Below are positions 9,168 through 19,368 of a stretch of 39,132 nt of DNA, one piece after another. Origin of the DNA: Pseudomonadota bacterium (GTDB lineage: Bacteria; Pseudomonadota; Gammaproteobacteria; Xanthomonadales; Xanthomonadaceae); assembly GCA_963205495.1 (NCBI GenBank), contig CAUJIN010000053.1, forward strand, positions 1-39,132, in the 5' to 3' direction. How positions within the stretch are numbered: the first letter of the stretch is position 1; every line of letters starts with the position of its first letter. A model generated the notes under the pieces. The model was given only the letters and a program-made list of their open reading frames with translations, ran no database searches and had not been told where the DNA came from. The position numbers were made by a program, and so were the translations under genes.

Positions 9168-11708
9168 ATGACTTGCATCAGAACGACATTGGCCCTGGCG
9201 CTGGCAAGCCTGCTGGGATCGGGCGGCGCACAGGCGCAGGATTCCGGCGTGGGCGTGGACTTCGCGTTCGGCAGTCGCCTGGAAAGCGTCACCAAGGCCG
9301 CGAACGATTGCGACCCGCGCGGCATGAGCTGGCTGCGCGCCGAAGGCAGGCGCAGCCCGACCGGCGCGCGTTATATCTGCGCCCCGGAGATCCTCGAAAC
9401 CGCGCAGGGCGACTGGTTGCGCTCAGGACACCTGAGCCTCGGCTGGCTGTCGACCAGCGGCGACGTCGGTGCGCCGAACTGGCTGCGCTACAGCGACTGG
9501 GACGACGGCCCCGCGCTGGGACTGCTGGCGCTGACCTTTCGCCGTCCCTACGACGGCACCTATGTGGAACTTCGCGCCAGCCGCACTTCCTCCGACAACC
9601 AGTACCTCAAGGCCACCGTGGGGCGCGCCGGAAAGTACCGGGTGGAGGGTTTTGCGCGTTCCCAGCCCAACGTGATGAGCACCACCGCGCGCTCGGTCTG
9701 GAGCGGCGTCGGAACCAACCGCCTGACCCTGGTGCCCGGGCTCGTTCCCGGTGCCAGTCCGGTGCCCGACGTGGCGGCCGCCTCGGCCGCTGCCGCGCCG
9801 CAGCGCCTGCAGGTCACGCGCGACAAGCAGGGCGTGGGCGTCAATTATTTCTTCACCTCGCGCTGGACGGGCTACTTCAGTACCACCAACGAGGAGCGCC
9901 AGGGTGCGCGAGCCTTCGGCGGGCCGTTCTTCTTCAACTTTCCTTTCCCGGCCAACGGCGGCATCTTCGAAACCCCGCGGCCGATCGATGACGCCACGGT
10001 CAACGTCAACGGCGGTCTGCGCTACGTCGGCAACCAGTGGCGCATGGACCTTGCCTACACCGGCTCGTTCTATCGCGACAGCCATGATGCGTTCACCTAC
10101 GAGAACCCTTATGCCTTGTGGGCCGTGGTCCCGGGCGCGACGTCCATCACGCCGCTGGTGGGCGAGTTCGCCACCGAGCCGGACAACGATTACCACAACG
10201 TCCGCGCCACGTTCACGCGCAAGCTGGCGATGAACGGCGAACTGTCCTTCGGCGCGGCGGGCGGTACGATGCGGCAGAACGAGGCGCTGCTGCCGCCGAC
10301 AAACTGTACCGGCATGATGGGCATCGACCTGTCCCCGCTGGGCTCCCCGGTCAATCCGTATCTGTTCGATTGCGCGGACTGGAACACCCCCGCCTCGCTG
10401 TCCCGGCAGAGCGCCGGGATGCGGATCGACACGACCGATGCCAACGTCGGCCTGGTGCTGCAACCCACGAACTTCGCCACCTACCGAGCCACCCTGAAGT
10501 TCCGCCGCGAGGATTACCGCGATACGTACGTGGCCTACAACCCGATCACCGGGCAGTACGGCTACGTTGCCGAGAACGGCGCGATGGGCGCGGTGGTTCC
10601 GGGCGAGATGGGCATCTGGGATCCGTTTGCGAACGCCAGAGTACCGACGCGCGTCAGGAGCCTGGCGCTGGACAAGGAAACGCGTGAGCTGGCGCTTGCC
10701 GCCGATTTCCGCCTGAACAGCCGCAACACGTTCGGAGCGGCCTATACCTACACCGACGTGGAGCGGACCCATCGCGAAGTCAGCCATGCGCGCGATCACG
10801 TCCTGAAGCTGACCTGGGTCAGCCGCGCGTTCGAGTACGCCACGCTGCGGGCCAACTACCAGTACCTGCGCCGCAGCGGCAGCGACTATGTGTCCAATCC
10901 CTACGAGCACACCCTGTCCATGGGCATGCCCGGTTTTGGCGGCGATCACACGAACACCCCTCCGCATACCGTTGATGCGCTGCGCAAGTACGACGTCGGC
11001 GGCCGCACCCAGCACAAGGCGACGCTGATCGCGAGCGTGATGCCGAGCGAGACCACCAGCCTCAATGCCACGCTGCGCGGCGACTGGAACGATTACCGTG
11101 CCGAGCTGGGGCGGCAGTCGCTGGACACCTATGGCTTCACCGTGTCCTGGGACTGGCAGCCGACGCCTGCAACCCGCGCCAGCGCGTTCGTGGGATGGGA
11201 CAAGTCCTTGCTGGGCATGGCCAACGTCAACGACGCGGCCACCGTGCCGGAAGACCCGACGCTGGGCGGCGCGGTGTATCCGGAGGCTTCGCGCTGGTGG
11301 GTCGATGACGACAACCGCAGCCGCAATGCCGGCGCCACCTTCGACCACGATTTCGGACGGGTGAAACTCGACGCCGGCTGGAACTTCGTCGACACGCGCG
11401 GTCTGACCGGATACCGCTACGCCTCGGTGGCGGCGCTGGCCTGGCCCACGCTCGCCGAAGCCGGGCTTGCGGGGCGCTATCCGGAGCTGACCTATCGCAC
11501 CCACAGCCTGTCGCTGGGGCTGACGGTGCCGATCCGCGATCGCTGGTCGCTGCGTCTGTTCGACCTGTGGGAGCGCGGCCGGATTTCCGACTGGCACTAC
11601 CAGGGCCTGGAGGATGGGTTGGTGATCGACCACCGGATCTATCTGGACGCCGGCCAGCGCGACTATCGCGCCAATCTCGTCGGCCTGATGCTGGAGGTGA
11701 AGCTGTGA
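9168..11708 (+). CDS. MtrB/PioB-family decaheme-associated outer membrane beta-barrel protein
   Basis: An 846-residue outer-membrane protein. The signal peptide MTCIRTTLALALASLLGSGGAQAQ is followed by a chain dominated by alternating Tyr/Trp/Arg-rich strands (e.g. YRVEGFARSQ, YRANYQYLRR-type segments) and Asn/Asp-rich loops, as in the 26-strand MtrB porins that sheath the decaheme cytochrome. The start at 9168 is preceded by GGAGG (9156-9160). The typical N-terminal cysteine pair is represented by Cys residues in ANDCDPRG and ARYICAPE, spaced wider than a CxxC. The final residue is Leu rather than the Phe common in outer-membrane barrels. Pairing with the decaheme gene 13 bp upstream makes the family call strong. 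The barrel would let periplasmic MtrA-type hemes reach extracellular donors or acceptors. Confidence 0.9.
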   Translation: MTCIRTTLALALASLLGSGGAQAQDSGVGVDFAFGSRLESVTKAANDCDPRGMSWLRAEGRRSPTGARYICAPEILETAQGDWLRSGHLSLGWLSTSGDVGAPNWLRYSDWDDGPALGLLALTFRRPYDGTYVELRASRTSSDNQYLKATVGRAGKYRVEGFARSQPNVMSTTARSVWSGVGTNRLTLVPGLVPGASPVPDVAAASAAAAPQRLQVTRDKQGVGVNYFFTSRWTGYFSTTNEERQGARAFGGPFFFNFPFPANGGIFETPRPIDDATVNVNGGLRYVGNQWRMDLAYTGSFYRDSHDAFTYENPYALWAVVPGATSITPLVGEFATEPDNDYHNVRATFTRKLAMNGELSFGAAGGTMRQNEALLPPTNCTGMMGIDLSPLGSPVNPYLFDCADWNTPASLSRQSAGMRIDTTDANVGLVLQPTNFATYRATLKFRREDYRDTYVAYNPITGQYGYVAENGAMGAVVPGEMGIWDPFANARVPTRVRSLALDKETRELALAADFRLNSRNTFGAAYTYTDVERTHREVSHARDHVLKLTWVSRAFEYATLRANYQYLRRSGSDYVSNPYEHTLSMGMPGFGGDHTNTPPHTVDALRKYDVGGRTQHKATLIASVMPSETTSLNATLRGDWNDYRAELGRQSLDTYGFTVSWDWQPTPATRASAFVGWDKSLLGMANVNDAATVPEDPTLGGAVYPEASRWWVDDDNRSRNAGATFDHDFGRVKLDAGWNFVDTRGLTGYRYASVAALAWPTLAEAGLAGRYPELTYRTHSLSLGLTVPIRDRWSLRLFDLWERGRISDWHYQGLEDGLVIDHRIYLDAGQRDYRANLVGLMLEVKL

Positions 11709-12400
11709 ACGCCCGATCCTTCGTGTTGACCGGGATGGCGGCAGCGCTGCTGCTGTCCGGCACGACGCTGGCGGCCAGTCTGGATGTCGTCGAATTCAGA
11801 CGCCCGATGCCGGTGACGGGCAGCATTGCAGCCGGCAAGGAAAAGGCGCAGGTCTGCAACAATTGCCATGGTGCCAACGGCAAGGCTCCGGTGGCCATGT
11901 TTCCCAGCGTGGCGGGGTTGCCCGAGCAGTATTTGTACTGGAAGCTCGTGGAGTTCAAGAATTCGCTGCGCAGTGACTCGATCATGACGCCGCTGGTGGC
12001 GAACAACACGATCGAGGACCTGCGCGACATCGCGGTGTTTTATGCCTCCCTGCCGCTGGTGGCACCTTCGCCACTGACCCCCGAGCCTGTCGATGCGGCA
12101 ATCCTGGATCGCGGCCGCAGCCTGTACCTGCACGGCGATCCGGCGCAGGGTGTGCCACCCTGCCAGGGCTGCCACGGCGTCGAAGGCAAGGGCCCGACGA
12201 ACGCCCAGCCTTTCCAGATGGCATGGCCGGCGCTGTATGGTCAGCAGGGCGAATACGTGGCCTGGCGCTTGACCAATTTCCAGTCCGGCTACGCCATCGA
12301 CACCACGATGGACAAGATCATGCAAGGCGTTGCACGTGGCCTGGAGCCGGACGACATCGCGGCGCTGGCCGCCTACGTCGAGCGCCTCGACGGCCGCTGA
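11705..12400 (+). CDS. Diheme c4-type cytochrome, periplasmic
   Basis: A 231-residue exported cytochrome. The N-terminal signal (MNARSFVLTGMAAALLLSGTTLAAS) precedes two similar cytochrome c domains with heme motifs CNNCH (51-55) and CQGCH (153-157). Candidate Met axial ligands follow each motif (M94 in DSIMTPL; TTMDKIM in the second half). The GTG start at 11705 overlaps the stop of the mtrB-like gene by 4 bases (GTGA), so it is translationally coupled and belongs to the same pathway. Cytochromes of the c4 type shuttle electrons between periplasmic complexes and terminal oxidases. Here it is the likely periplasmic partner of the decaheme conduit, comparable in role to MtoD though that protein is monoheme. 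The role is inferred. Confidence 0.88.
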   Translation: MNARSFVLTGMAAALLLSGTTLAASLDVVEFRRPMPVTGSIAAGKEKAQVCNNCHGANGKAPVAMFPSVAGLPEQYLYWKLVEFKNSLRSDSIMTPLVANNTIEDLRDIAVFYASLPLVAPSPLTPEPVDAAILDRGRSLYLHGDPAQGVPPCQGCHGVEGKGPTNAQPFQMAWPALYGQQGEYVAWRLTNFQSGYAIDTTMDKIMQGVARGLEPDDIAALAAYVERLDGR

Positions 12401-12491
12401 GCATCCGCGCGGCATTCCCGTAGCGCGTGCCATGCGCGGCGGGACGGGGTAGGCTTGCCGGCACCCTCTCTTCGAGCTTGCGCCGGCGCTC

Positions 12492-15400
12492 ATGCTGACC
12501 GATACCACCGTCGTCGTCGCGAGCCTCGCCTGGCTCGGCCTGCTGTTCGCGGCGGCGGTGTGGGGCGAGCGCCGCGGCTGGAAGCTGGATCGACACTGGG
12601 GTGGGGTGTACGCGCTTTCGCTGGCGGTCTACTGCACTTCCTGGACGTTCTACGGAACGGTCACGCAGGCGGCGCGCTCGGGTTGGCCGCTGCCACCCAC
12701 CTTCGTCGGCACGATCCTGCTCTATGCCTTCGGCATCGCCTGGCTGTACCGGCTCGTGCGGCTGGCGCGGGAAAGCAATGCCAGCTCCATCGCCGACCTG
12801 ATCGCCACCCGGCTGGGGCGCAGTTCCTCGCTGGCGGCGGCGGTGACGGGCGTGGCGCTGCTGGGCCTGATTCCCTATGTGGCGCTGCAGCTCAAGGCGG
12901 TCGCGATGAGCTACGGCATGCTTACCCGCGGCGGCGAGCTGGTGACGCCGCCGTGGAACGACAGCGCGCTCTACGTCGCGCTGGCGATGGCGCTGTTCGC
13001 CATGCTGTTCGGCACCCGCAGCGTGTCTGCGGCCGAGCACAACCGTGGACTGGTGCTGGCGGTGGCGGTCGAATCCCTGCTCAAGCTCGGCGTGATGCTG
13101 GCTCTGGGGCTGTTCGTGGTCACCGGGCCGGATTGGCCGGCGCCGGCGCTGGAACCCCAGCCGGGAGGTGCCGACGGCTTCCCCGCGCTGGTGGTGCTCG
13201 GCGTGCTGGCCATGTTCACCCTGCCGCACCAGTTCCACGTCGGCGTGGTCGAATGCCGCGACGAGCGCCACCTGCGCACGGCGCGCTGGGTGTTTCCGCT
13301 CTACATGGTGCTGATCGCGCTGCCGCTGCTGCCGCTGGCGCGCGCCGGTTTGGCGCGGCTGGCGCCGCTCGGGGTGCCTTCCGATCTCTATGTGCTGGCG
13401 CTGCCGCTGTCGCAGGGGCAGGGCGGGCTGGCGCTGCTGGCCTTCCTCGGCGGCCTCAGCGCGGCCACCGGCATGGTGATCCTGGCCACGCTCTCGCTCA
13501 GCCTGATGATCGGCAACCATTGGCTGGCGCCGCTGCGGGTGCGCGGCGCCTGGGCCCAGCCGGGCGGACCGAACCGGCGCGGCGAAGTGCTGCTGCAGCG
13601 CCGCGCCGGCATCCTTGCCACCGTGCTTCTGGCCTGGGCCTACAGCCGCGCGATCGTGGGCAACGAGGCGCTGGCCGACATCGGCGCGGTGTCGTTTTCC
13701 GCGCTGGCCACCATCGCACCGGCGCTGGGATTTGCGATGTGGCGGCCGCGTACCTCGCCGCAGGCGGTACTGATCGGCCTTGCCCTGGGCGTGACGGCCT
13801 GGGCGTGGATGCTGCTGGTGCCGGCGCTTGGGCCGATGCTGCCCTTGCCGCAGGACTGGCTCGATGCCGGCCCCTTCGGGCTGGCCTTCCTTGCGCCGGA
13901 CAATTTCCTCGGGCTCAGCGGCTGGAGCCGGATGCTGCGCGCGGTGCTCGGCAGTCTGGTCATCGCCACGCTCTCCACCTGGCTGGTCGATGTGTTTTGG
14001 CGCCGCGCCCCGCGTGCGGGCGACGCGCGTCCGATTCCCCTGCCGGCGCTGCGCGATCTGGCCGGGCGCTTCCTGCCGCCGGCCCGCATCGATTCGCTGT
14101 TTGCGCTGGGCGAAGGCGATGCGTTCGCAAGCGCCGCGCTGCAGCTTTCCATCGAGCGCGAACTGGCCGCCGTGCTCGGCGCGGCTTCGGCGCGTCTATT
14201 GATGGACACCGCGCGCACCGAGCGCGGCTCCGAGCTGGAAACCGTGGCCACGATCGTGGGCGATGCGGCGCAGGCCTCGCGTTTCAACCAGCAGCTGCTG
14301 GAGGCGGCGCTGGAGAACATGAGTCAGGGCATCAGCGTGGTCGACCGCGAGCTGCGTCTGGTGGCCTGGAACCGGCGCTATGCCGAGATGTTCGGATTTC
14401 CGGCGGACCTCCTGCAGGTCGGCCAGCCGGTGCAGGCGCTGGTTCACTGGGCGCTGGCGCATGGCTTCGGGGGAGAGCAGGCCGAACAGAACGCGGTTGA
14501 TCGGCGTCTCGCGCACATGCGCTCGGGCACGCCGCACCTGACCGAGCGGCGCTTCCCGGACGGCAGCATGGTGGAAATCCGCGGCAACCCGATGCCGGGC
14601 GGCGGGTTCGTCGCCACCTACACCGATGTCACCGCCTTCCGGCGCGCCGAAACCGAGCTGACGCGCGCCAACGAGACCCTCGAACAGCGGGTGGCCGATC
14701 GCACCCGCGAGCTGGATACGGCGCGGCGCGCCGCCGAGAGCGCCAACGCGGCCAAGAGCCGTTTTCTTGCCGCGATCAGCCACGATCTGCTGCAACCCCT
14801 GCATGCCGCCAAGCTGTTCGCCCATGCGCTCGACGAACGCATCACGCAGGAAACTTATCGACCGCTGGTAGGCAGCCTGCGCGGCGCGCTTGGCTCCACC
14901 GAATCCCTGCTCGGCGGCATCCTCGACATTTCGCGCCTCGATGCGGGGCGACAGCCGATCGATCTGCGCGATTTTCCGCTGGCGGAGCTGCTTGATCCGA
15001 TGGCCGATGAGTTCCGTGTGATGGCAGCCGAACGCGGCATTGAACTGGAGCTGGCATCCAGCGACGCCTGGACGCGCAGCGACCCGCAGCTGCTGCGCCG
15101 CATCCTGATGAATTTCCTCGCCAATGCGGTGCGCTACACCGAGCGCGGGCGGGTGCTGATCGGCGTGCGACGCGCGGGCGGGGACCTGCGCATCGAGGTG
15201 TGGGATACGGGGCCGGGGATCGACGAACGCGACCAGCGCGCGATCTTCGACGAGTTCCGACGCGGCGAGGGCGCGCGTGGCCAGGGCCTGGGATTGGGAC
15301 TGGCGATCGCAGAGCGAACCGCGCGCCTGCTGGGCCACGCGCTCCGGCTCCGCAGCTGGCCCGGCAAGGGCAGCGTGTTCTCGGTGACGGTGCCGCAGGT

Positions 15401-15839
15401 GTTTTCCCGCCGTGCCGAAACGCTCGGGCAGCCAGCGCCCGGGATCTCCCCGCCGGCCGATCCCGAGGGAGGCGCCGGCGGCATCGCGCTGGTGCTGGAC
15501 AACGATGCCAGCGTGCGCCACGCCATGCGCGCGCTGCTGGAAGGCTGGGGCTGGCGGGTGCTGGCCGCCGCCGGCATCGAGGAAGCCCGGGGACTGCTCG
15601 CGGCGCAGCGCGTGGACGTGCTGCTGCTGGACTACCACCTCGACCTCGGTCAGACCGGGCTGGATGCCTGGCGCGCCTTCGGGCTGAAGGTTCCGGCCGT
15701 CATCATCACCGCAGACCGCGATGAAGCCATCCGCAGCCGGGTGGAAGCGGACGGACTGTTGCTGCTCCACAAGCCGCTGCGCCCGCTGGCGCTGCGCTCC
15801 CTGCTGAGGAAGATCGAGGCGGGCGTCGCGGCGGGATGA
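12492..15839 (+). CDS. Hybrid sensor histidine kinase with sodium:solute symporter-like N-terminus (CbrA-like)
   Basis: A 1115-residue inner-membrane protein. Residues 1 to about 520 form a many-helix domain like the sodium:solute symporter family. A PAS domain follows (about 597-715, LENMSQGISVVDRELRLVAWN), then a short coiled coil, HisKA with phospho-acceptor His764 in AAISHDLLQPLH, HATPase_c (about 865-975; N-box NFLANAVRYTE, G-boxes DTGPGID and GQGLGLGLA) and a C-terminal receiver domain with acceptor Asp1047 in LLLDYHL. Kinases of this build (CbrA and relatives) couple nutrient transport or sensing to a response regulator; no separate regulator gene lies next to it. It starts 91 bp after the cytochrome operon on the same strand, but a functional link to electron transfer is unproven. 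The domain call is firm and the signal unknown. Confidence 0.9.
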   Translation: MLTDTTVVVASLAWLGLLFAAAVWGERRGWKLDRHWGGVYALSLAVYCTSWTFYGTVTQAARSGWPLPPTFVGTILLYAFGIAWLYRLVRLARESNASSIADLIATRLGRSSSLAAAVTGVALLGLIPYVALQLKAVAMSYGMLTRGGELVTPPWNDSALYVALAMALFAMLFGTRSVSAAEHNRGLVLAVAVESLLKLGVMLALGLFVVTGPDWPAPALEPQPGGADGFPALVVLGVLAMFTLPHQFHVGVVECRDERHLRTARWVFPLYMVLIALPLLPLARAGLARLAPLGVPSDLYVLALPLSQGQGGLALLAFLGGLSAATGMVILATLSLSLMIGNHWLAPLRVRGAWAQPGGPNRRGEVLLQRRAGILATVLLAWAYSRAIVGNEALADIGAVSFSALATIAPALGFAMWRPRTSPQAVLIGLALGVTAWAWMLLVPALGPMLPLPQDWLDAGPFGLAFLAPDNFLGLSGWSRMLRAVLGSLVIATLSTWLVDVFWRRAPRAGDARPIPLPALRDLAGRFLPPARIDSLFALGEGDAFASAALQLSIERELAAVLGAASARLLMDTARTERGSELETVATIVGDAAQASRFNQQLLEAALENMSQGISVVDRELRLVAWNRRYAEMFGFPADLLQVGQPVQALVHWALAHGFGGEQAEQNAVDRRLAHMRSGTPHLTERRFPDGSMVEIRGNPMPGGGFVATYTDVTAFRRAETELTRANETLEQRVADRTRELDTARRAAESANAAKSRFLAAISHDLLQPLHAAKLFAHALDERITQETYRPLVGSLRGALGSTESLLGGILDISRLDAGRQPIDLRDFPLAELLDPMADEFRVMAAERGIELELASSDAWTRSDPQLLRRILMNFLANAVRYTERGRVLIGVRRAGGDLRIEVWDTGPGIDERDQRAIFDEFRRGEGARGQGLGLGLAIAERTARLLGHALRLRSWPGKGSVFSVTVPQVFSRRAETLGQPAPGISPPADPEGGAGGIALVLDNDASVRHAMRALLEGWGWRVLAAAGIEEARGLLAAQRVDVLLLDYHLDLGQTGLDAWRAFGLKVPAVIITADRDEAIRSRVEADGLLLLHKPLRPLALRSLLRKIEAGVAAG

Positions 15840-15843
15840 GGCT

Positions 15844-15872
15844 CCGGGCGCGGGGGCAAATCCCGCACCCGG
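15844..15872. terminator. Bidirectional hairpin between the kinase and the DUF11 gene
   Basis: CCGGGcGCGGG (15844-15854) pairs with CCCGCaCCCGG (15862-15872) around a 7-base loop. It lies in the 55-bp gap between convergent genes and has no T-tract. It probably limits read-through in both directions. Confidence 0.5.
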
Positions 15873-15894
15873 AATCTGCCGCGCACCGAACCGC

Positions 15895-18800
15895 TCAGCG
15901 CGGCCGCGCCGCGCGCCTCAGCCCCAGCGCGAGCATCGCCAGCGCCAGCAGCGCGATCCTGCGCAGATCGAGCGCCGGAACCCGCGCCGTGGAGGGCGGC
16001 GGCCCGACGACCGCCGGGGCGATGACCTGCACGTTCTGGTGCGACTGGGCGGTGCCGGCGCCGAAGCTCAGGCCGTCGGGCGATGGAGCGATCACGGTGG
16101 CGGCATTGGGTACCGAGACCGGCGCCTGCGACGCGCCGGGCATCTTTGCCTGATAGGTGAACCGAAGGGCGGCATTGGGGCCGAGGGTGGCGATGGTGGC
16201 GCTCAGTCCCGAAGGACCGCTGCTGACGCCGGGGCACGCCGCGACGCCGTGCGGGTTGGGCAGCCAGGCGGAGCCGCTTAGGTCGGTGCAGGTGATGTTG
16301 CTGTAGCCGGCCGGGTTGGCGGCCAGGAGAATCGGCGGCATCGGATCGAACAGCACCGCGCCGTCCGCGGAGGCCGCGCCGATGTTGGTCACGATGAGGG
16401 TGTAGGTGACCCATGCGTCGGGTGCGGCGATCTGCAGATCGACCTGTTTTTGCAGGCTCAGTTCGGGCGCGGGCGGCGGGCACAGCCATACCTGCGCGGA
16501 CCCGGGCACCCAGCCGTTGGGATCGTTGTCGCCGGAGAAGTCGGCGCGATTGGTGAAGCAGTTGAACCGCCGCGTAGGATCGCTGAGCTGGCAGGTCACG
16601 ATGAACTCCAGCGCGCTTCCCGGCGGGAAGGTGGCATTGCCGACCGAGCCCCACTCGTGGTCGATTTCCCACGGATTGGCGAGCGGAGCGGGGGCGCCGA
16701 CGGCCGGGGTGCGCACGCCCGGCACCACGGCCGTGGTCGGGCACTTGGCGCCGCCGCCGAGCGTGCTGCAGGTGACGCCCACGACCGTGGCCTGGACTCC
16801 CATCACGCCGGGCTGATCGACCAGGCGCGCGATGTCCAGGGTCTGGCTGCTCGACAGGTTGGTGAGCTCCAGGCGGAAGCTCACCAGCCCCGAGGTCGGG
16901 ATCGAGCTGGTGCTGGCGGGCGGCAGGATCTGCTTCTGGATCTGCAGCTGACCGGGCGTGCAGGGCGGATTGCCGACGTAGTAGGAAACCGCGCTCATGG
17001 GCGTGGCGGCGCTGGTTCCCAGGGCGCTGGTGTAACTGGCCTGCGCCTGGTTGCTCACGTGCGTGGGGCCGTGGCAGCGGTTCTGCGAGGTGGGCGTGGT
17101 GAAGGGCACCACATAGCTCAGGCTGGCGAGCGGCGCGAGCGCGGCATGGTCGTTGCCGCCGTGCTGCGCGGGATCGTATTCGATCTGGAAATGGTTGATG
17201 TAACCGCTCGACAGCGGGCTGGTGGCCAGCTCCTGGCAGGGCGCCGAGCCGGGCTGCGGGGTGCAGGTGATGCCCCAGGCCGCCAGCGCCGAACCGCTGT
17301 GCACGAATCCGGAATTGCCCGGCTGCAGGTTGGATGCGCTGTAGTTCCAGTCGCTGATGTGGTGCAGGTTCACCGGATTGGAGGCGTCCGGATTGTGGGC
17401 GGTGAGATTGAAGTAGACGGTGTTGCCATCGGGGATCGCGGTGGCCGGCGTCTGGCCGATCAGCGGCCCCCGCTGGCCGCATCCGCGGCGCTGGCATAGG
17501 GGCCGGTCTTGATGAGCTGGAGATCGGTCGAGCCGCCGCCGCCCGGGCAGGGTGTGAGGCCGGTCACCGTGGCCACGGTCTGCAGGCCGTTGTTGCCGAA
17601 GAACGGATTGACCCCCGGGGTGAAGTCCGGAGGCGAGGTCATCGTCGGGTTGTAGTTGGGATCGAACAGCGCCGCATCGGGCGGCGCAACGCCCTTGAGG
17701 TGGATCAATGCCTCGTCATCGCCCCAGCAGCTGGTGCGCGTGATCGTGTTGGTCTGCGAGAACGTGACCGAGGCGCCGGGCGGCAGCGAAGGCAGGGTTT
17801 CGGCAAAGCGGAAGCCGGCGCCGTTGTCGAGCAGCACGCCGACCACCAGCGAGGCGGGGCAAAGTCCGGCGGGAGTGGAGCTGCAGGTCAGCGGCGTGCG
17901 GGTTTCGCTGAAGGCCAGGCTGTAGTGCCCGAAGTCCACCGGCACCTGCGTGGCGGTGCCGGCGGTGACGCCCGTGCTCAGGTTGCTCACCGTGACCTGC
18001 TGTGTCCAGGTGGCCTGGCCGCTGCCGTTCAGCGCCATGGTGACCGGGCTGGCGGTGGTGGTGAGTTCAATGTCGGCTTCCTGACAGTTGCCCGCGACCT
18101 GGGTGATGGCCAGGTCGGTGTTGTCGGCCGCGCCCGGCGGCACCAGGTCGGTGCCGAGCACGCCGGCGACGTTCACCTTGAACTCCAGATCGCGGTAGCC
18201 GCTTTCCGGCACGGTCACGCAGGCGGGCGTGCCCACTTCCACTCGCGCGCGAAAGCGCATCACGCCGCCCGCAGGCGGGCCGAGCTGGGTACCGGGCAGG
18301 TTGTCGAGGAAGTACCCCGGCGCGAAGCCGCGCACCGGCACGGCGTTGTTGGCGCTGGTCGGCTGCGGAATCGGGATCAGGCCGCTCGTCGGGCAGGCCT
18401 GCCAGGGATTGGGCGAGGCGGGGAAAACCTGCGAGGGCGGGTAGCTTCCCAGCGACATGGCGAGGCAGTCGATCGACAGCAGCCGCGTTGCCGGCAGGGT
18501 GGAGCTGCTGGCGCCGAACGGCGCGTTGCTTGCCGACATCGGCGTCATGTTTCCGGCCAGCCCGCGCAGCTCCGCGCTCAGGCGCAGCAGGTGGCTGGGA
18601 TTGAGCCCGACGCTGTAGACCTCGAATTCGTAATCGACGACGTCCCCGGGCAGGGCGCTGGCCGGGGCGCTGGTGACGCGGGTCCGGTACTGGCTGTCGG
18701 GCGGATAGATGAAGATGTTGGTCGTGGCGCGGTTGGTGGAGGGGTCCGTATCCGTTTGCGGCGAGCTTGCGTCCGCGGTCAGGGTGAAGTTGCCGTTCGG

Positions 18801-19282
18801 CAGGAAGCACTCTCCGGCGCTGCCGCCCTGGCCGCCCTCGCGTTCGCAGCGCGAGGCGTTGTCGAATTCGATCCGCACCATGGACTGGCTCGGGATCGAG
18901 GGAATGGTCACGCTGAAACTGCTGCCCGATCGCGTGAAGGCGGGAGATGGCGCGGTTGCCGAACCGGGCGGGCAGGTTGCCGCACCGTTCGGGTTGGGCC
19001 CGCTCACCGGCTGACAGGTGGCGCTGGCCTCGAACGGCAGATTGGCCAGAGGATGGGTGACGACCAGTGCCACGTTCGTGGCCGTGGCCGGGCCGTTGTT
19101 GGAAATCGTGACGACGTAGTGCTCGCTGCCTGCGCCATGTAGGCCGGCTGTCCGGCCACCAGGGTGACCACGAGATCCACGTTCTGCGCCATCGCGGCGC
19201 CGCCGGTCGCCGCCAGCACGGCGGCCAGGGTTGCAGCCGCGCCCAGCGCGCGGACCGCACGAGTTGCCAGTCTCCTGATCAT
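15895..19282 (-). pseudogene. Large secreted DUF11-repeat surface protein with C-terminal sorting signal, split by two frameshifts
   Basis: Joined across two one-base frame changes, this gene encodes about 1130 residues. Part 1 (19282 to about 19135) is a signal peptide MIRRLATRAVRALG...AAMAQNVDLVVTLV. Part 2 (to about 17470) carries YVVTISNNGPATATNVALVV and similar DUF11-like beta-sandwich repeats. Part 3 (to 15895) has further repeats (VTYTLIVTNIGAASADGAVL) and ends PALDLRRIALLALAMLALGLRR, which resembles an IPTL-CTERM-type sorting tail: a VPxL-like motif, a hydrophobic helix, then Arg. The breaks lie at about 19131-19137 and in a run of five C at 17467-17471 (five G on the coding strand). 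Inserting one base at each restores a continuous repeat protein. The reading frames are otherwise intact, so recent mutation, slippage or sequencing error are all possible. It probably encodes a cell-surface or exported adhesin-like protein. Confidence 0.75.
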
Positions 19283-19368
19283 CCTGATGTCCCCATTCTT
19301 TTCTTGAGCGCATGCACCCTGCGGTGGGTCCGTCAGGCCGAACCGCAGGCCGGGGCTCCCCAGCCCCG

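Noticed and set aside
9423..11633. A 736-residue minus-strand open frame across the mtrB-like gene
   Set aside because: It is a shadow of a well-supported outer-membrane protein gene in GC-rich DNA.
12455..14500. A 681-residue plus-strand open frame overlapping the sensor kinase
   Set aside because: It is an alternative frame of the kinase gene, Ala/Gly/Arg-rich, with no family resemblance.
15650..17497. A 615-residue minus-strand open frame
   Set aside because: It is an off-frame reading of the DUF11 gene; the repeats are in the neighbouring frame.
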